Position numbers and translations under genes: made by a program
In this document: piece after piece, positions 1 through 6,612 of the stretch
How the letters are laid out: every line of letters begins with the position of its first letter
Position numbering within the stretch: position 1 is the stretch's first letter
DNA from: a virus
Virus record (IMG/VR): IMGVR_UViG_3300024261_000142
Coordinates: 1-25,624 of that record
Strand: one strand, 5' to 3'
DNA: 25,624 nt
The notes under the pieces: generated by a model
Told to the model about the DNA's origin: nothing
Database searches by the model: none
What the model saw: the letters and a program-made list of their open reading frames with translations, nothing else

Positions 1-5
1 AAGAA

Positions 6-1262
6 ATGTATTTATCAGAAAACATTCAGGAGAAATGGGCCCCAGTAATGGAGCACACTGATCTTCCTGAGATTAAAGATTCATATCGAAGGGACGTAAC
101 ATTGCGTCTTTTGGAAAACCAAGAGAATTTCTTGAAAGAAGCAGCACCTACTAACCAAACTGGTGCACAGATTGATAACTGGGATCCGATTTTGATTTCC
201 CTAGTTCGTCGTGCAATGCCTCAGATGATTGCATATGATGTTACTGGTGTTCAACCAATGACTGGCCCAACGGGGTTGATCTTTGCAATGAAATCACAGT
301 ATGTACGAAGTGATGGAACAAGAACAACAGAAGCATTGTTTAATGAAGCTGAGACAGATCACAGTAATCAGGCAGCAAAAGCTGCAACTGGTCAAACGGG
401 TTTGACGGGTGCTGTTAATCCATTCACTGATCCTGCTCATAATGTTGGTGAAGGTATGGCTACTGGAACAGCTGAAGCACTCGGCGATGCTACTGGTAAT
501 TCATTTGCAGAGATGGCATTCAGTATCGACAAAATTGCGGTAACTGCAAAATCTCGAGCACTGAAAGCTGAATACTCTACGGAGTTGGCACAGGACTTGA
601 AAGCAGTTCACGGTTTGGATGCTGAAACAGAATTGGCAAATATTCTTTCTACGGAAATCTTGCAAGAGATTAACCGTGAAGTTATTCGTACAATTTACTT
701 AATTGCCAAAGATGGTGCACAGCTCAATACAGCAGTGCCTGGTACATTTAATCTTGATACTGATTCAAACGGCCGATGGTCTGTTGAGAAGTTCAAAGGT
801 TTGATGTTCCAAATCGAGCGTGACCGAAATGAAATCGGACACGAAACACGACGCGGTAAAGGTAACTTTATGATCTGTTCTGCTGACGTTGCATCTGCAA
901 TGTCTATGGCAGGTATGTTGGAGTCAGGTCATGCTCTTTCTACAGATGATACAATGTCAACCTATGCTGGTACAATGAACGGCATGAAGGTTTATGTTGA
1001 TCCTTATTATACTTCTGGTGTTGGACAGTTCTATACACTGGGATATAAAGGTACATCTCCTTACGATGCTGGCATGTTCTATTGTCCTTATGTTCCGTTG
1101 CAGATGGTTCGTGCAATGGGAGAGAACACCTTCCAACCAAAAATCGGATTTAAAACCCGATATGGTATGGTTGCTAATCCGTTTGTTGGAAATGGCAGTG
1201 GTGCACTTACTGCTGACGGTAATCAGTATTACAGAAAAGTTAATGTAACAAACTTGATGTAA
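6..1262 (+). CDS. 23: Major capsid protein (T4 gp23-like)
   Basis: Forms the hexameric lattice of the phage head. The 418-residue product aligns with T4 gp23 nearly end to end: an N-terminal LPEI segment, the FLKE-A junction at residues 42-46 matching the T4 FLTE-A site cut by the prohead protease gp21, the central run around AKSRALKAEYSTELAQDL, the following AVHGLDAE, EINREVIR, and the C-terminal GFKTRYGM. It is about 100 residues shorter than T4 gp23; the missing part lies mostly after the cleavage site, where T4 has its insertion domain. The first ATG fits the T4 N-terminus, but its ribosome binding site lies off the window. A strong terminator follows, so it is probably the last gene of a late capsid operon. 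Confidence 0.96.
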   Translation: MYLSENIQEKWAPVMEHTDLPEIKDSYRRDVTLRLLENQENFLKEAAPTNQTGAQIDNWDPILISLVRRAMPQMIAYDVTGVQPMTGPTGLIFAMKSQYVRSDGTRTTEALFNEAETDHSNQAAKAATGQTGLTGAVNPFTDPAHNVGEGMATGTAEALGDATGNSFAEMAFSIDKIAVTAKSRALKAEYSTELAQDLKAVHGLDAETELANILSTEILQEINREVIRTIYLIAKDGAQLNTAVPGTFNLDTDSNGRWSVEKFKGLMFQIERDRNEIGHETRRGKGNFMICSADVASAMSMAGMLESGHALSTDDTMSTYAGTMNGMKVYVDPYYTSGVGQFYTLGYKGTSPYDAGMFYCPYVPLQMVRAMGENTFQPKIGFKTRYGMVANPFVGNGSGALTADGNQYYRKVNVTNLM

Positions 1263-1283
1263 TTTCTGTTTTGTTTAAATTTA

Positions 1284-1321
1284 GGGGGATGGGGATTTTT
1301 TCCCTGTCCCTCTTTTTTTTT
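1284..1321 (+). terminator. Rho-independent terminator after gene 23
   Basis: A 12-bp stem (1284-1295 with 1301-1312, including G-U pairs) closes a five-T loop and is followed directly by a run of nine T (1313-1321). This is a classical intrinsic terminator 22 bases after the capsid gene stop. The ribosome binding site of the next gene (GGAG, 1322-1325) abuts the T-run, so that gene must be read through to or transcribed from elsewhere. Confidence 0.93.
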
Positions 1322-1332
1322 GGAGTTAAATT

Positions 1333-1749
1333 ATGCATGAATATAAAGCAAAGGTAACAAAGGTTGTAGACGGTGACACAATTAAATGCGATATTGATTT
1401 AGGATTCGACATAGTAATGGCTAATCAGACGATACGCTTATACGGCATCGACACACCAGAGTCAAGAACAAGAGATAAAGAAGAAAAGTTTTACGGAAAT
1501 ATATCTAAGGATTTTATAAATGGCCATTGTCCCAAAGGGTCATACATAGTCCTTAGAACACACTTAGATGAAAAGGGTAAATTTGGAAGGATACTAGGAG
1601 AGCTCATAGTCAATGATACAAACCTAAATCAACAAATGATTGAGGAAAATCTAGCTGTAGAGTACTTTGGACAATCTAAGATAGATATAGAGAAAGAGCA
1701 TCTAATGAACAGAGTAAAGCTTAATAACAAGGGTTATAAATATTCTTAA
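1333..1749 (+). CDS. Thermonuclease-like (SNase-fold) nuclease
   Basis: Predicted Ca2+-dependent phosphodiesterase of the staphylococcal nuclease family, 138 residues and essentially one SNc domain. Visible motifs are VVDGDT (11-16), RLYGIDTPE (35-43) and KFGRILGE (83-90). R35, D40, T41, E43 and R86 correspond to the active-site residues R35, D40, T41, E43 and R87 of the staphylococcal enzyme, so it should be catalytically competent. No signal peptide is seen, so it acts in the cell unless released at lysis. The start has GGAG at 1322-1325. It follows the gene 23 terminator with no promoter of its own that I can see. Host DNA breakdown is a plausible role but is inference. Confidence 0.88.
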   Translation: MHEYKAKVTKVVDGDTIKCDIDLGFDIVMANQTIRLYGIDTPESRTRDKEEKFYGNISKDFINGHCPKGSYIVLRTHLDEKGKFGRILGELIVNDTNLNQQMIEENLAVEYFGQSKIDIEKEHLMNRVKLNNKGYKYS

Positions 1750-1754
1750 TGTTT

Positions 1755-1787
1755 TTCCTTGTATTGCTGTTTTTAATGTGTTATTAT
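1755..1787 (+). promoter_or_regulatory. TTCC-TTGTAT promoter, reads antisense to the 2OG gene
   Basis: TTCC directly precedes TTGTAT (1759-1764); 17 bp later comes TATTAT (1782-1787). The architecture matches the other TTCC-type promoters in this window. There is no convincing sense gene on the plus strand until 2462, so transcripts would run antisense through the oxygenase gene. Confidence 0.6.
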
Positions 1788-1845
1788 TCTTATGTAGGTT
1801 GGTTCAACTAATAACTTGTTTATATATTTACTTATTGTATATAGC

Positions 1846-2391
1846 TTATATGTAATGTAAATAACTTCCTATTATGTATTTAGCTGTATTGATTGGTTTG
1901 ATACCAGTATGTAGATATGGCCATAAAGGTGGAAACATTAATAAGCTTCCTTTAACACATTTAGTGTTTATACCCATTTCACTAAACAATGTTTCTCCAG
2001 CATCATTATCGCTGCAGTATAAAAAGAATACGAGAAAACGTCTAGCAGAAGCATAATCTTGTACGTCAACATGAGCTTTAAATTGGTCTTTACCATTGGG
2101 TAAATATCTTTTCATTCTGTATTGTTCAAAGCCATATTGTTCTGGCCAATGGTATTCAGTAATACCGCAGTCTTCTTTATATACTTTTAAATATTTTTGG
2201 AATGTTATCTGGAGAGTGGTTGAAAATTTTGACCATTCTTGGTGCTTATGGAGATTTATTTGCTGGAAAGTTGGTCGTTCTTGATTGTCAATAATCTCCA
2301 TCTGGGAAGGATTTTTCTCAAATTTAGCTACAATTTTGTCACAGAAATCATCTGAAACTACATTCTTATATGACCTAATATATTTTTCCAT
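1846..2391 (-). CDS. 2OG-Fe(II) dioxygenase (prolyl-hydroxylase-like)
   Basis: The 181-residue product has the HxD...H iron triad of 2-oxoglutarate/Fe(II) oxygenases: H107-x-D109 (in KAHVDVQDY) and H161 (in YLHTGIKP), with K171 where the 2-oxoglutarate carboxylate anchor is expected. The LVFFLYCSDNDAGETLF strand pair before the distal His is typical of the double-stranded beta-helix. Such enzymes are common in T4-like phages of aquatic bacteria and hydroxylate proteins or nucleobases; the substrate here is unknown. It is the only minus-strand gene in the window. The ATG has GAGG five bases upstream. Its likely promoter is the minus-strand TATAAATA at 2435-2428, suggesting late expression. Confidence 0.85.
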   Translation of the reverse strand: MEKYIRSYKNVVSDDFCDKIVAKFEKNPSQMEIIDNQERPTFQQINLHKHQEWSKFSTTLQITFQKYLKVYKEDCGITEYHWPEQYGFEQYRMKRYLPNGKDQFKAHVDVQDYASARRFLVFFLYCSDNDAGETLFSEMGINTKCVKGSLLMFPPLWPYLHTGIKPINTAKYIIGSYLHYI

Positions 2392-2416
2392 TGTGGCCTC
2401 ATATTAGTTATAAAGT

Positions 2417-2437
2417 GTTATAAATAGTATTTATAAC
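2417..2437. promoter_or_regulatory. Symmetric divergent late promoter (TATAAATA on both strands)
   Basis: A perfect 10-nt palindrome around a single central base (G2427) places the T4 late -10 element TATAAATA at 2419-2426 on the plus strand and at 2435-2428 on the minus strand. The plus copy should start RNA near 2432, ahead of the gene at 2462; the minus copy should start near 2421, ahead of the oxygenase ATG at 2391. T4 late promoters need only this octamer plus gp55, which is encoded in this window. Confidence 0.72.
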
Positions 2438-2461
2438 GGTAGGAATAGATAGAGGTGATAT

Positions 2462-2563
2462 ATGACTGCTCAACAGACTCATACTAAATCCATTATTTTT
2501 TGCTTATTAGTATTTATTATAATTATGATTAACCTTATCGCAGAGATATTACAGTGGCATTAA
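2462..2563 (+). CDS. 33-residue membrane peptide
   Basis: A small ORF of 33 codons behind a strong AGAGGTG site six to nine bases upstream of the ATG. The product has a polar N-terminus (MTAQQTHTK), one hydrophobic segment (about residues 11-28, SIIFCLLVFIIIMINLIA) and a short C-terminal tail ending in QWH. It is therefore a single-pass membrane peptide. It lies 36 bases after a late promoter element and overlaps the next gene by 10 bases, so it is probably translationally coupled to the tail-tube-like gene. Function unknown; small late membrane peptides can act in lysis or envelope alteration, but nothing here decides that. Confidence 0.65.
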   Translation: MTAQQTHTKSIIFCLLVFIIIMINLIAEILQWH

Positions 2564-3075
2564 CCCCAAGAGAAATAAATCAATTAAATGTTGTATCCTT
2601 TCAGACAAACTTTACAAGATTGCCTAATGTAGATTTTTTCTGTCAAAGAGTAAATATACCTGCAGTCAATTTGGGATTACTTACGCAAGTGACGCCTCTT
2701 TCTGATATGCCAACCGAAGGCGACACACTTGTTTTTGAACAAATGACTATGAATTTTATTGTAAACGAAGATTTATCCAATTATTTAGAAGTGTATGATT
2801 GGCTTATTTCTTTAGGATTTCCCGATAAACATAATCAATTTAACTTAAAAGATAGTCCTTTTAATTCAAATATTAATGAAACATTTAAGTCTGATATGAA
2901 TCTTATATTACAGACCAACAAATCCAATCCAAATTTTAGCATTACATTTAAAGACGCATTTCCTATATCGCTAGGAAGTATTGAGCTTGATGTAGCTGCT
3001 ACCTCATTGGAGCCTATTGTAGTAGATGCTACGTTTGCTTATGTAGGCTCATTCAAAATAGAAAAAACAACCTAA
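2554..3075 (+). CDS. Tail tube-like structural protein (gp19 family)
   Basis: A 173-residue protein with features of the contractile-tail tube fold: an N-terminal FFCQRVNIPAVNLG that parallels the F-x-CK-x-x-x-LPAG region of T4 gp19, then GDTLVFEQMTMNFIVNED, parallel to gp19 GDRTFDDWTVTVMNDE, then YDWL and a C-terminal VDATFAYVGSF like the terminal strand of gp19. The start is GTG (2554), overlapping the stop of the upstream peptide gene, and a late promoter lies 120-135 bases upstream. It could be the major tube protein or a baseplate/tube-initiator homologue (gp48/gp54 type); the family is more certain than the exact role. Confidence 0.65.
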   Translation: MALTPREINQLNVVSFQTNFTRLPNVDFFCQRVNIPAVNLGLLTQVTPLSDMPTEGDTLVFEQMTMNFIVNEDLSNYLEVYDWLISLGFPDKHNQFNLKDSPFNSNINETFKSDMNLILQTNKSNPNFSITFKDAFPISLGSIELDVAATSLEPIVVDATFAYVGSFKIEKTT

Positions 3076-3079
3076 CTTC

Positions 3080-3112
3080 TTCCTTGTATTATCACTAAAT
3101 CTTTGTTATAAT
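3080..3112 (+). promoter_or_regulatory. TTCC-TTGTAT promoter of uvsY (leaderless)
   Basis: TTCC, then TTGTAT (3084-3089), 17 bp, then TATAAT (3107-3112). The uvsY ATG begins at 3119, only six bases after the -10 element, which is where transcription would normally start. No ribosome binding site can fit on the mRNA. Confidence 0.85.
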
Positions 3113-3118
3113 TAGTTT

Positions 3119-3556
3119 ATGAAAATTAATGATATTAACGAAATGATTGACAAGGACTCTGCTTTCTTGAAAGAGGAATGTAATATTGATATTGCATCCC
3201 TTCGCGTGCCAGAGTTATGCGGAAAATACCATCAGCTAATTTACCAAGAAAAACTTTCTTTAGAGTATTTCAAAGTTGAATTTAAAGTTCTCAAAAGAGA
3301 TAGATGGTTATATTACACAGGAAAAGCTGATCCCGAAGTATACGAAAAAGAACCATTCAATTTAAATATACTAAAAGCAGATATAGATAAATTCTTAGAT
3401 GCCGATGGTGCTTTGAATGTTTGTTTGTTGAAAGTAAAAGTACAGGAAGAAAAACTAAACCTCTTAACAGAACAAGTTAAGTCTATTATGAGTTTATCGT
3501 TTAATATTGGTAATGCTATTAAATGGAAGAAATTTCTTAACGGTGAGCTTGGATGA
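3119..3556 (+). CDS. uvsY: UvsY recombination mediator
   Basis: Loads the UvsX recombinase onto gp32-coated single-stranded DNA during phage recombination-dependent replication. The 145-residue product matches T4 UvsY (137 residues) in size and pattern: a charged N-terminal helix, K-x-LKRDRWLYYTGKADPEVY (about residues 57-74) corresponding to the T4 KARLDYYSGRGD segment, then a C-terminal helical region ending ...NIGNAIKWKKFLNGE, comparable to the T4 C-terminal AIKSRGFAIKHIQDM. The start is set directly by the promoter (probably leaderless). The stop overlaps the uvsW start by four bases (ATGA). T4 also has the two genes as neighbours, but with uvsW upstream. Confidence 0.85.
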   Translation: MKINDINEMIDKDSAFLKEECNIDIASLRVPELCGKYHQLIYQEKLSLEYFKVEFKVLKRDRWLYYTGKADPEVYEKEPFNLNILKADIDKFLDADGALNVCLLKVKVQEEKLNLLTEQVKSIMSLSFNIGNAIKWKKFLNGELG

Positions 3557-5040
3557 TTGCAGTAGGTAAACTAAATGAATCATACTTGCAGGTTTCCTGC
3601 GAGAGACATATTGCTTATGAACTGAATGAATATTTTTCATTTAAAGTTCCGAACTTTCAGTTTCATCCGAAGTTTAAAGCAAAGATGTGGGATGGAAAAA
3701 TACGCCTGTTTAATATTCAAACAGGGCAGATGTATCTTGGACTCTATCCATATTTAAAAGATTGGGCAGAGAAACATTCTTACAAATTACAATCTGACAT
3801 AGTTGAGGCCAGAAAACTTTCTGGCATGGGTGTTAATGAGATTAAAGAGTTCTTTGATTCTCTTAAATTGCATTGTAAGAATAAACCAATTATTCCTAGA
3901 GAATATCAGATTGCATCATTTATTCAGTGTGTAAAACAAGAGAGAGCTCTACTGTTATCGCCAACTTCATCGGGTAAGAGTTTAGTTATTTATTCGTTGA
4001 TTAGATGGCATCAACAGTTTATAGAGAATGATAAGATATTAATATTGGTTCCTACTACAAATCTAGTAACACAGATGTATAATGATTTTAAAGATTATTC
4101 GTCTGAACTACCGGATTGGAATGCTGAAGATCAATGCCACATGATATATTCTGGTAAAGAAAAAGAAGCTGAGAAGCAGATATATATTAGTACATGGCAG
4201 TCATTGTTTAGACTTGGTGCTCCATACTTCAAGAAATTTGGTATGGTTATTGGTGATGAAGCTCATCTATGTAATGCACAGAGTCTTAAAGGTATACTAG
4301 AGAAAATGACTACCTGTAAGTATAGGTTCGGCACTACTGGAACCATAACAGATTCTAAGACAAATAAACTGGTATTAGAAGGACTATTCGGTAAGACATA
4401 TCAAGCAATAACATCAAAAGAATTGATGGATGATAAGCATATATCTGATTTGAAGATTGAATGCTTGATGTTAAAATATAATGATACTGAAAAGAAACAA
4501 TTAAAAACAGCAACATATCCAGAAGAGATTGACTTTATAGTTTCAAGTAAAAAGAGAAATGAGTTTATATGTGAGTTAGCATTAGCTAGGAAAGGTAATG
4601 TTTTAATTCTATTTAATTATGTAGAGAAACATGGCAAGGTATTAGAGAGAATATTAAGGTCTAAATTAAAAACAGATAGAAATATTTTCTTTATAGCTGG
4701 TGAAACATCGGTGGAAGATAGAGAGAAAATTCGGCAGGTAACAGAAGTTGAAAACTCTATCATCGTAGCATCGTCTGGTGTTTTATCAACTGGTGTTAAT
4801 ATTAAGAATCTTCAAACCTTGATATTTTCACACCCCTACAAAGGGAAGATAAGAAATCTTCAATCCATTGGCAGGGTTTTGAGGTTGGATGATAAAAGTA
4901 ACAAGGCTATATTATTTGATATAGTTGATGATTTATCATGGAAGAAGCACCAGAATTACGGTATTAAACATTGGAAGGAAAGAGTTAAAACCTATACTGG
5001 TGAAAAGTTTGATTATAACATTAGAGAAATAACTTTATAA
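3553..5040 (+). CDS. uvsW: UvsW ATP-dependent DNA helicase
   Basis: An SF2 helicase that unwinds branched DNA and R-loops, and in T4 switches replication from origin to recombination mode. The 495-residue product has the UvsW N-terminal domain (NFQFHPKFKAKMWDGKIRLF, about 34-53), a Q-like motif (PREYQ, 115-119), Walker A SPTSSGKS (136-143), DEAH (235-238), the motif III-type GTTGT, and the C-terminal RecA-like lobe with SSGVLSTGVNIKNL and QSIGRVLR (motif VI). Length is close to T4 UvsW (about 500). It is translationally coupled to uvsY through an ATGA overlap and shares its promoter. Confidence 0.95.
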   Translation: MIAVGKLNESYLQVSCERHIAYELNEYFSFKVPNFQFHPKFKAKMWDGKIRLFNIQTGQMYLGLYPYLKDWAEKHSYKLQSDIVEARKLSGMGVNEIKEFFDSLKLHCKNKPIIPREYQIASFIQCVKQERALLLSPTSSGKSLVIYSLIRWHQQFIENDKILILVPTTNLVTQMYNDFKDYSSELPDWNAEDQCHMIYSGKEKEAEKQIYISTWQSLFRLGAPYFKKFGMVIGDEAHLCNAQSLKGILEKMTTCKYRFGTTGTITDSKTNKLVLEGLFGKTYQAITSKELMDDKHISDLKIECLMLKYNDTEKKQLKTATYPEEIDFIVSSKKRNEFICELALARKGNVLILFNYVEKHGKVLERILRSKLKTDRNIFFIAGETSVEDREKIRQVTEVENSIIVASSGVLSTGVNIKNLQTLIFSHPYKGKIRNLQSIGRVLRLDDKSNKAILFDIVDDLSWKKHQNYGIKHWKERVKTYTGEKFDYNIREITL

Positions 5041-5051
5041 AGGAACTAAAG

Positions 5052-5216
5052 ATGGGTAAGACTTATAAGAAGATCGTTAAAAATAAGTTTGAAAAGAAAA
5101 AGCTTCATATTCTTAAACAGAAAAAACTTTTTATAGAGGACGAAGAAGACGATGACCGATACCAAGACGGCGAAGAAGAAGTGCGAGAGGTGCAAGAAAG
5201 TAACAGCACAAGTTAA
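5052..5216 (+). CDS. Small bipolar-charge protein (54 residues)
   Basis: A 54-codon ORF starting 12 bases after uvsW, with AGGAAC (5041-5046) as ribosome binding site. The N-terminal half is lysine-rich (MGKTYKKIVKNKFEKKKLH), the C-terminal half strongly acidic (FIEDEEDDDRYQDGEEE) and ends NSTS. No known family is recognised. Its last 65 bases overlap the next ORF in another frame. The good start signal and tight spacing support it as a real gene; conservation would decide. Confidence 0.5.
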   Translation: MGKTYKKIVKNKFEKKKLHILKQKKLFIEDEEDDDRYQDGEEEVREVQESNSTS

Positions 5217-5352
5217 TACGTCAGAAGGATTTGGTGGTTTTGAATACTATCAAGATTATACTTGTACCGTTTGTAATAAAGTGAATTGTTTTGAAACAAA
5301 TAAAAGACCCCAGCCATTTACAACCTATACTATTTCAACTGGTGGTTATTAA
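5152..5352 (+). CDS. Small zinc-ribbon protein (66 residues)
   Basis: The product has two CxxC knuckles (C11-x-x-C14 and C38-x-x-C41) 24 residues apart, with a glycine/aromatic loop between (EGFGGFEYY), consistent with a single Zn-binding ribbon. The start ATG lies inside the preceding 54-codon gene in a different frame, with a purine-rich GAAGAAG just upstream. It ends 21 bases before the dUTPase start. Function unknown; zinc ribbons of this size often bind nucleic acid or a polymerase. Confidence 0.6.
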   Translation: MTDTKTAKKKCERCKKVTAQVNTSEGFGGFEYYQDYTCTVCNKVNCFETNKRPQPFTTYTISTGGY

Positions 5353-5373
5353 TTATTAATCTTTGAGGATATT

Positions 5374-5799
5374 ATGAATATTAACGTGGTAAATAGAAGT
5401 GAAAACCCATTACCAAAGTATGCAAAACATGGTGATGCTGGGATGGATATATGTGCAGCTGTCGATGATTTTATTGCACCGTTTAATTGGAAAGCAATTC
5501 ATACTGGATTGTTTGTAGAAATTCCAGAAGGATATGAAATACAAATAAGGTCTAGGTCTGGACTTGCGTTTAAATATGGTATTTCAGTATTGAACAGCCC
5601 AGGCACTATTGATTCTGGTTATCGTGGTGAAATACAAGTTATTCTGAAAAATAGTGACCATCGAAGATATGAAATTAAAAAAGGTGATCGTATAGCACAA
5701 ATGGTAGTTTCAGAATTTACTAAAGCTTCTCTTACAGAAGTCGCAGAACTTTCTGATACTGAACGCGGCGAAGGTGGATTAGGGAGTACGGGAAAATGA
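5374..5799 (+). CDS. dut: dUTPase (trimeric)
   Basis: Hydrolyses dUTP to dUMP and PPi, keeping uracil out of phage DNA and feeding thymidylate synthesis. All five trimeric dUTPase motifs are present in order: AGMDI (22-26), RSRSGLA (59-65), GTIDSGYRGEI (77-87, with catalytic D80), GDRIAQMV (104-111) and the P-loop-like RGEGGLGSTG (131-140). The 141-residue length is typical of a single-domain enzyme. The ribosome binding site is GAGGA before the ATG. The stop overlaps the gp55 start (ATGA), so nucleotide metabolism is co-expressed with the late sigma factor. Confidence 0.97.
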   Translation: MNINVVNRSENPLPKYAKHGDAGMDICAAVDDFIAPFNWKAIHTGLFVEIPEGYEIQIRSRSGLAFKYGISVLNSPGTIDSGYRGEIQVILKNSDHRRYEIKKGDRIAQMVVSEFTKASLTEVAELSDTERGEGGLGSTGK

Positions 5800-6317
5800 C
5801 TGATAAAAGAAAACACTATGTAGACAATGATATGTTTTTCGAAGCGATGAAAAAATGGAAGCAGAAGGTTTTGGATAATCGTGAAGTTGATGAAAATGAT
5901 CCCCCTACTACAGAATATATGGGTGAATGTTTTTTGAAGATTTGTGAACATCTAGCTATGCGTCCTAATTTTATTAATTACACATTCCGCGATGACTTGA
6001 TTTCTGATGGCATTGAGAATTGTTTGTTGTATGCTCACAATTTCAATCCAGAGAAATCTAAGAATCCTTTTTCATATTTTACACAGATTATTCATCATGC
6101 GTATGTAAGGAGAATTGTCAAAGAAAGAAAGTTGATGCATATTAAATACCTTCTAGTTGAACGCGAAGGTATATTAAATGAAATTCATACAGCTGGAGAG
6201 GATAATAAGAAAATTACTAAAGAGTGGGTAGATTACCTTAGAACCCATGAGAAATATGCAGTAAATCCAACTAAGAAGAAGAAGCCTAAACCCAATTTAG
6301 AGCTCTATTTTAGGTAG
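5796..6317 (+). CDS. 55: Late-transcription sigma factor gp55
   Basis: A divergent sigma-70-family factor that directs host RNA polymerase to late promoters with the -10 element TATAAATA. The 173-residue product (T4: 185) has the gp55 core: NFINYTFRDDLISDGIENC followed by AHNFNPEKSKNPFSYFTQI and HHAYVRRIVKE, the region-2-like core-binding and promoter-melting segment. The final residues NLELYFR resemble the hydrophobic-acidic sliding-clamp-binding tail that lets T4 gp55 be activated by gp45, which is also encoded here. The start overlaps the dut stop. Candidate target octamers occur at 2419, 2435 (minus strand), 21736 and 22976. Confidence 0.93.
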   Translation: MTDKRKHYVDNDMFFEAMKKWKQKVLDNREVDENDPPTTEYMGECFLKICEHLAMRPNFINYTFRDDLISDGIENCLLYAHNFNPEKSKNPFSYFTQIIHHAYVRRIVKERKLMHIKYLLVEREGILNEIHTAGEDNKKITKEWVDYLRTHEKYAVNPTKKKKPKPNLELYFR

Positions 6318-6326
6318 TTTACGTTT

Positions 6327-6359
6327 TTCCTTGTATTGTTAAGATGTATATGATAAACT
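6327..6359 (+). promoter_or_regulatory. TTCC-TTGTAT promoter of the 47/46 operon
   Basis: TTCC, TTGTAT (6331-6336), 17 bp, then a weak -10 TAAACT (6354-6359). A leader of roughly 20 bases with AAGGA precedes the ATG at 6385. Confidence 0.7.
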
Positions 6360-6384
6360 GTATTTAATCAAATAAGGAATTTCG

Positions 6385-6612
6385 ATGGAATATGATGTAT
6401 TAGGTTTCGAGGAGTGTTCCAGATGTAGGCAGTTTGAACCAGATCATTTTTTTAAGAATTGTGGATTTACAGTATCAAGATTAGATGATGGCACAGTACT
6501 ACAAGAATTTGAATGTAGTAGATGTAATTTTAAATGGGATAAAAGGTATGAAAATAGCGTTGATAACCGATCAGCATTTTGGGGGAAAACAGGACAGTCA
6601 GAACTTTTCTAA
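6385..6612 (+). CDS. Small zinc-ribbon protein (75 residues)
   Basis: The 75-residue product carries C11-x-x-C14 and a second CxxC in EFECSRCNFKW, the pattern of a rubredoxin/TFIIS-type zinc ribbon that could bind DNA or RNA polymerase. It is the first gene behind its own promoter, with AAGGA 8-12 bases before the ATG. Its last 65 bases overlap gene 47 in another frame. Family not recognised. Confidence 0.7.
   Translation: MEYDVLGFEECSRCRQFEPDHFFKNCGFTVSRLDDGTVLQEFECSRCNFKWDKRYENSVDNRSAFWGKTGQSELF

Noticed and set aside
940-1248. Open frames on both strands inside gene 23
   Set aside because: They lie wholly within the capsid gene, lack ribosome binding sites and have no recognisable protein features.
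1735-1742. TATAAATA at the end of the nuclease gene
   Set aside because: It is inside coding sequence with no sense gene downstream; the octamer is expected several times by chance. The same applies to 17508, 21624 and 22930.
1874-2284. Plus-strand frames opposite the 2OG gene
   Set aside because: The minus-strand frame has full catalytic motifs; the plus frames are shadows without ribosome binding sites.
6485-6547. Upstream ATG start for gene 47
   Set aside because: The extra 21 residues are not found in the family, which begins at the MKI...D-x-H strand.
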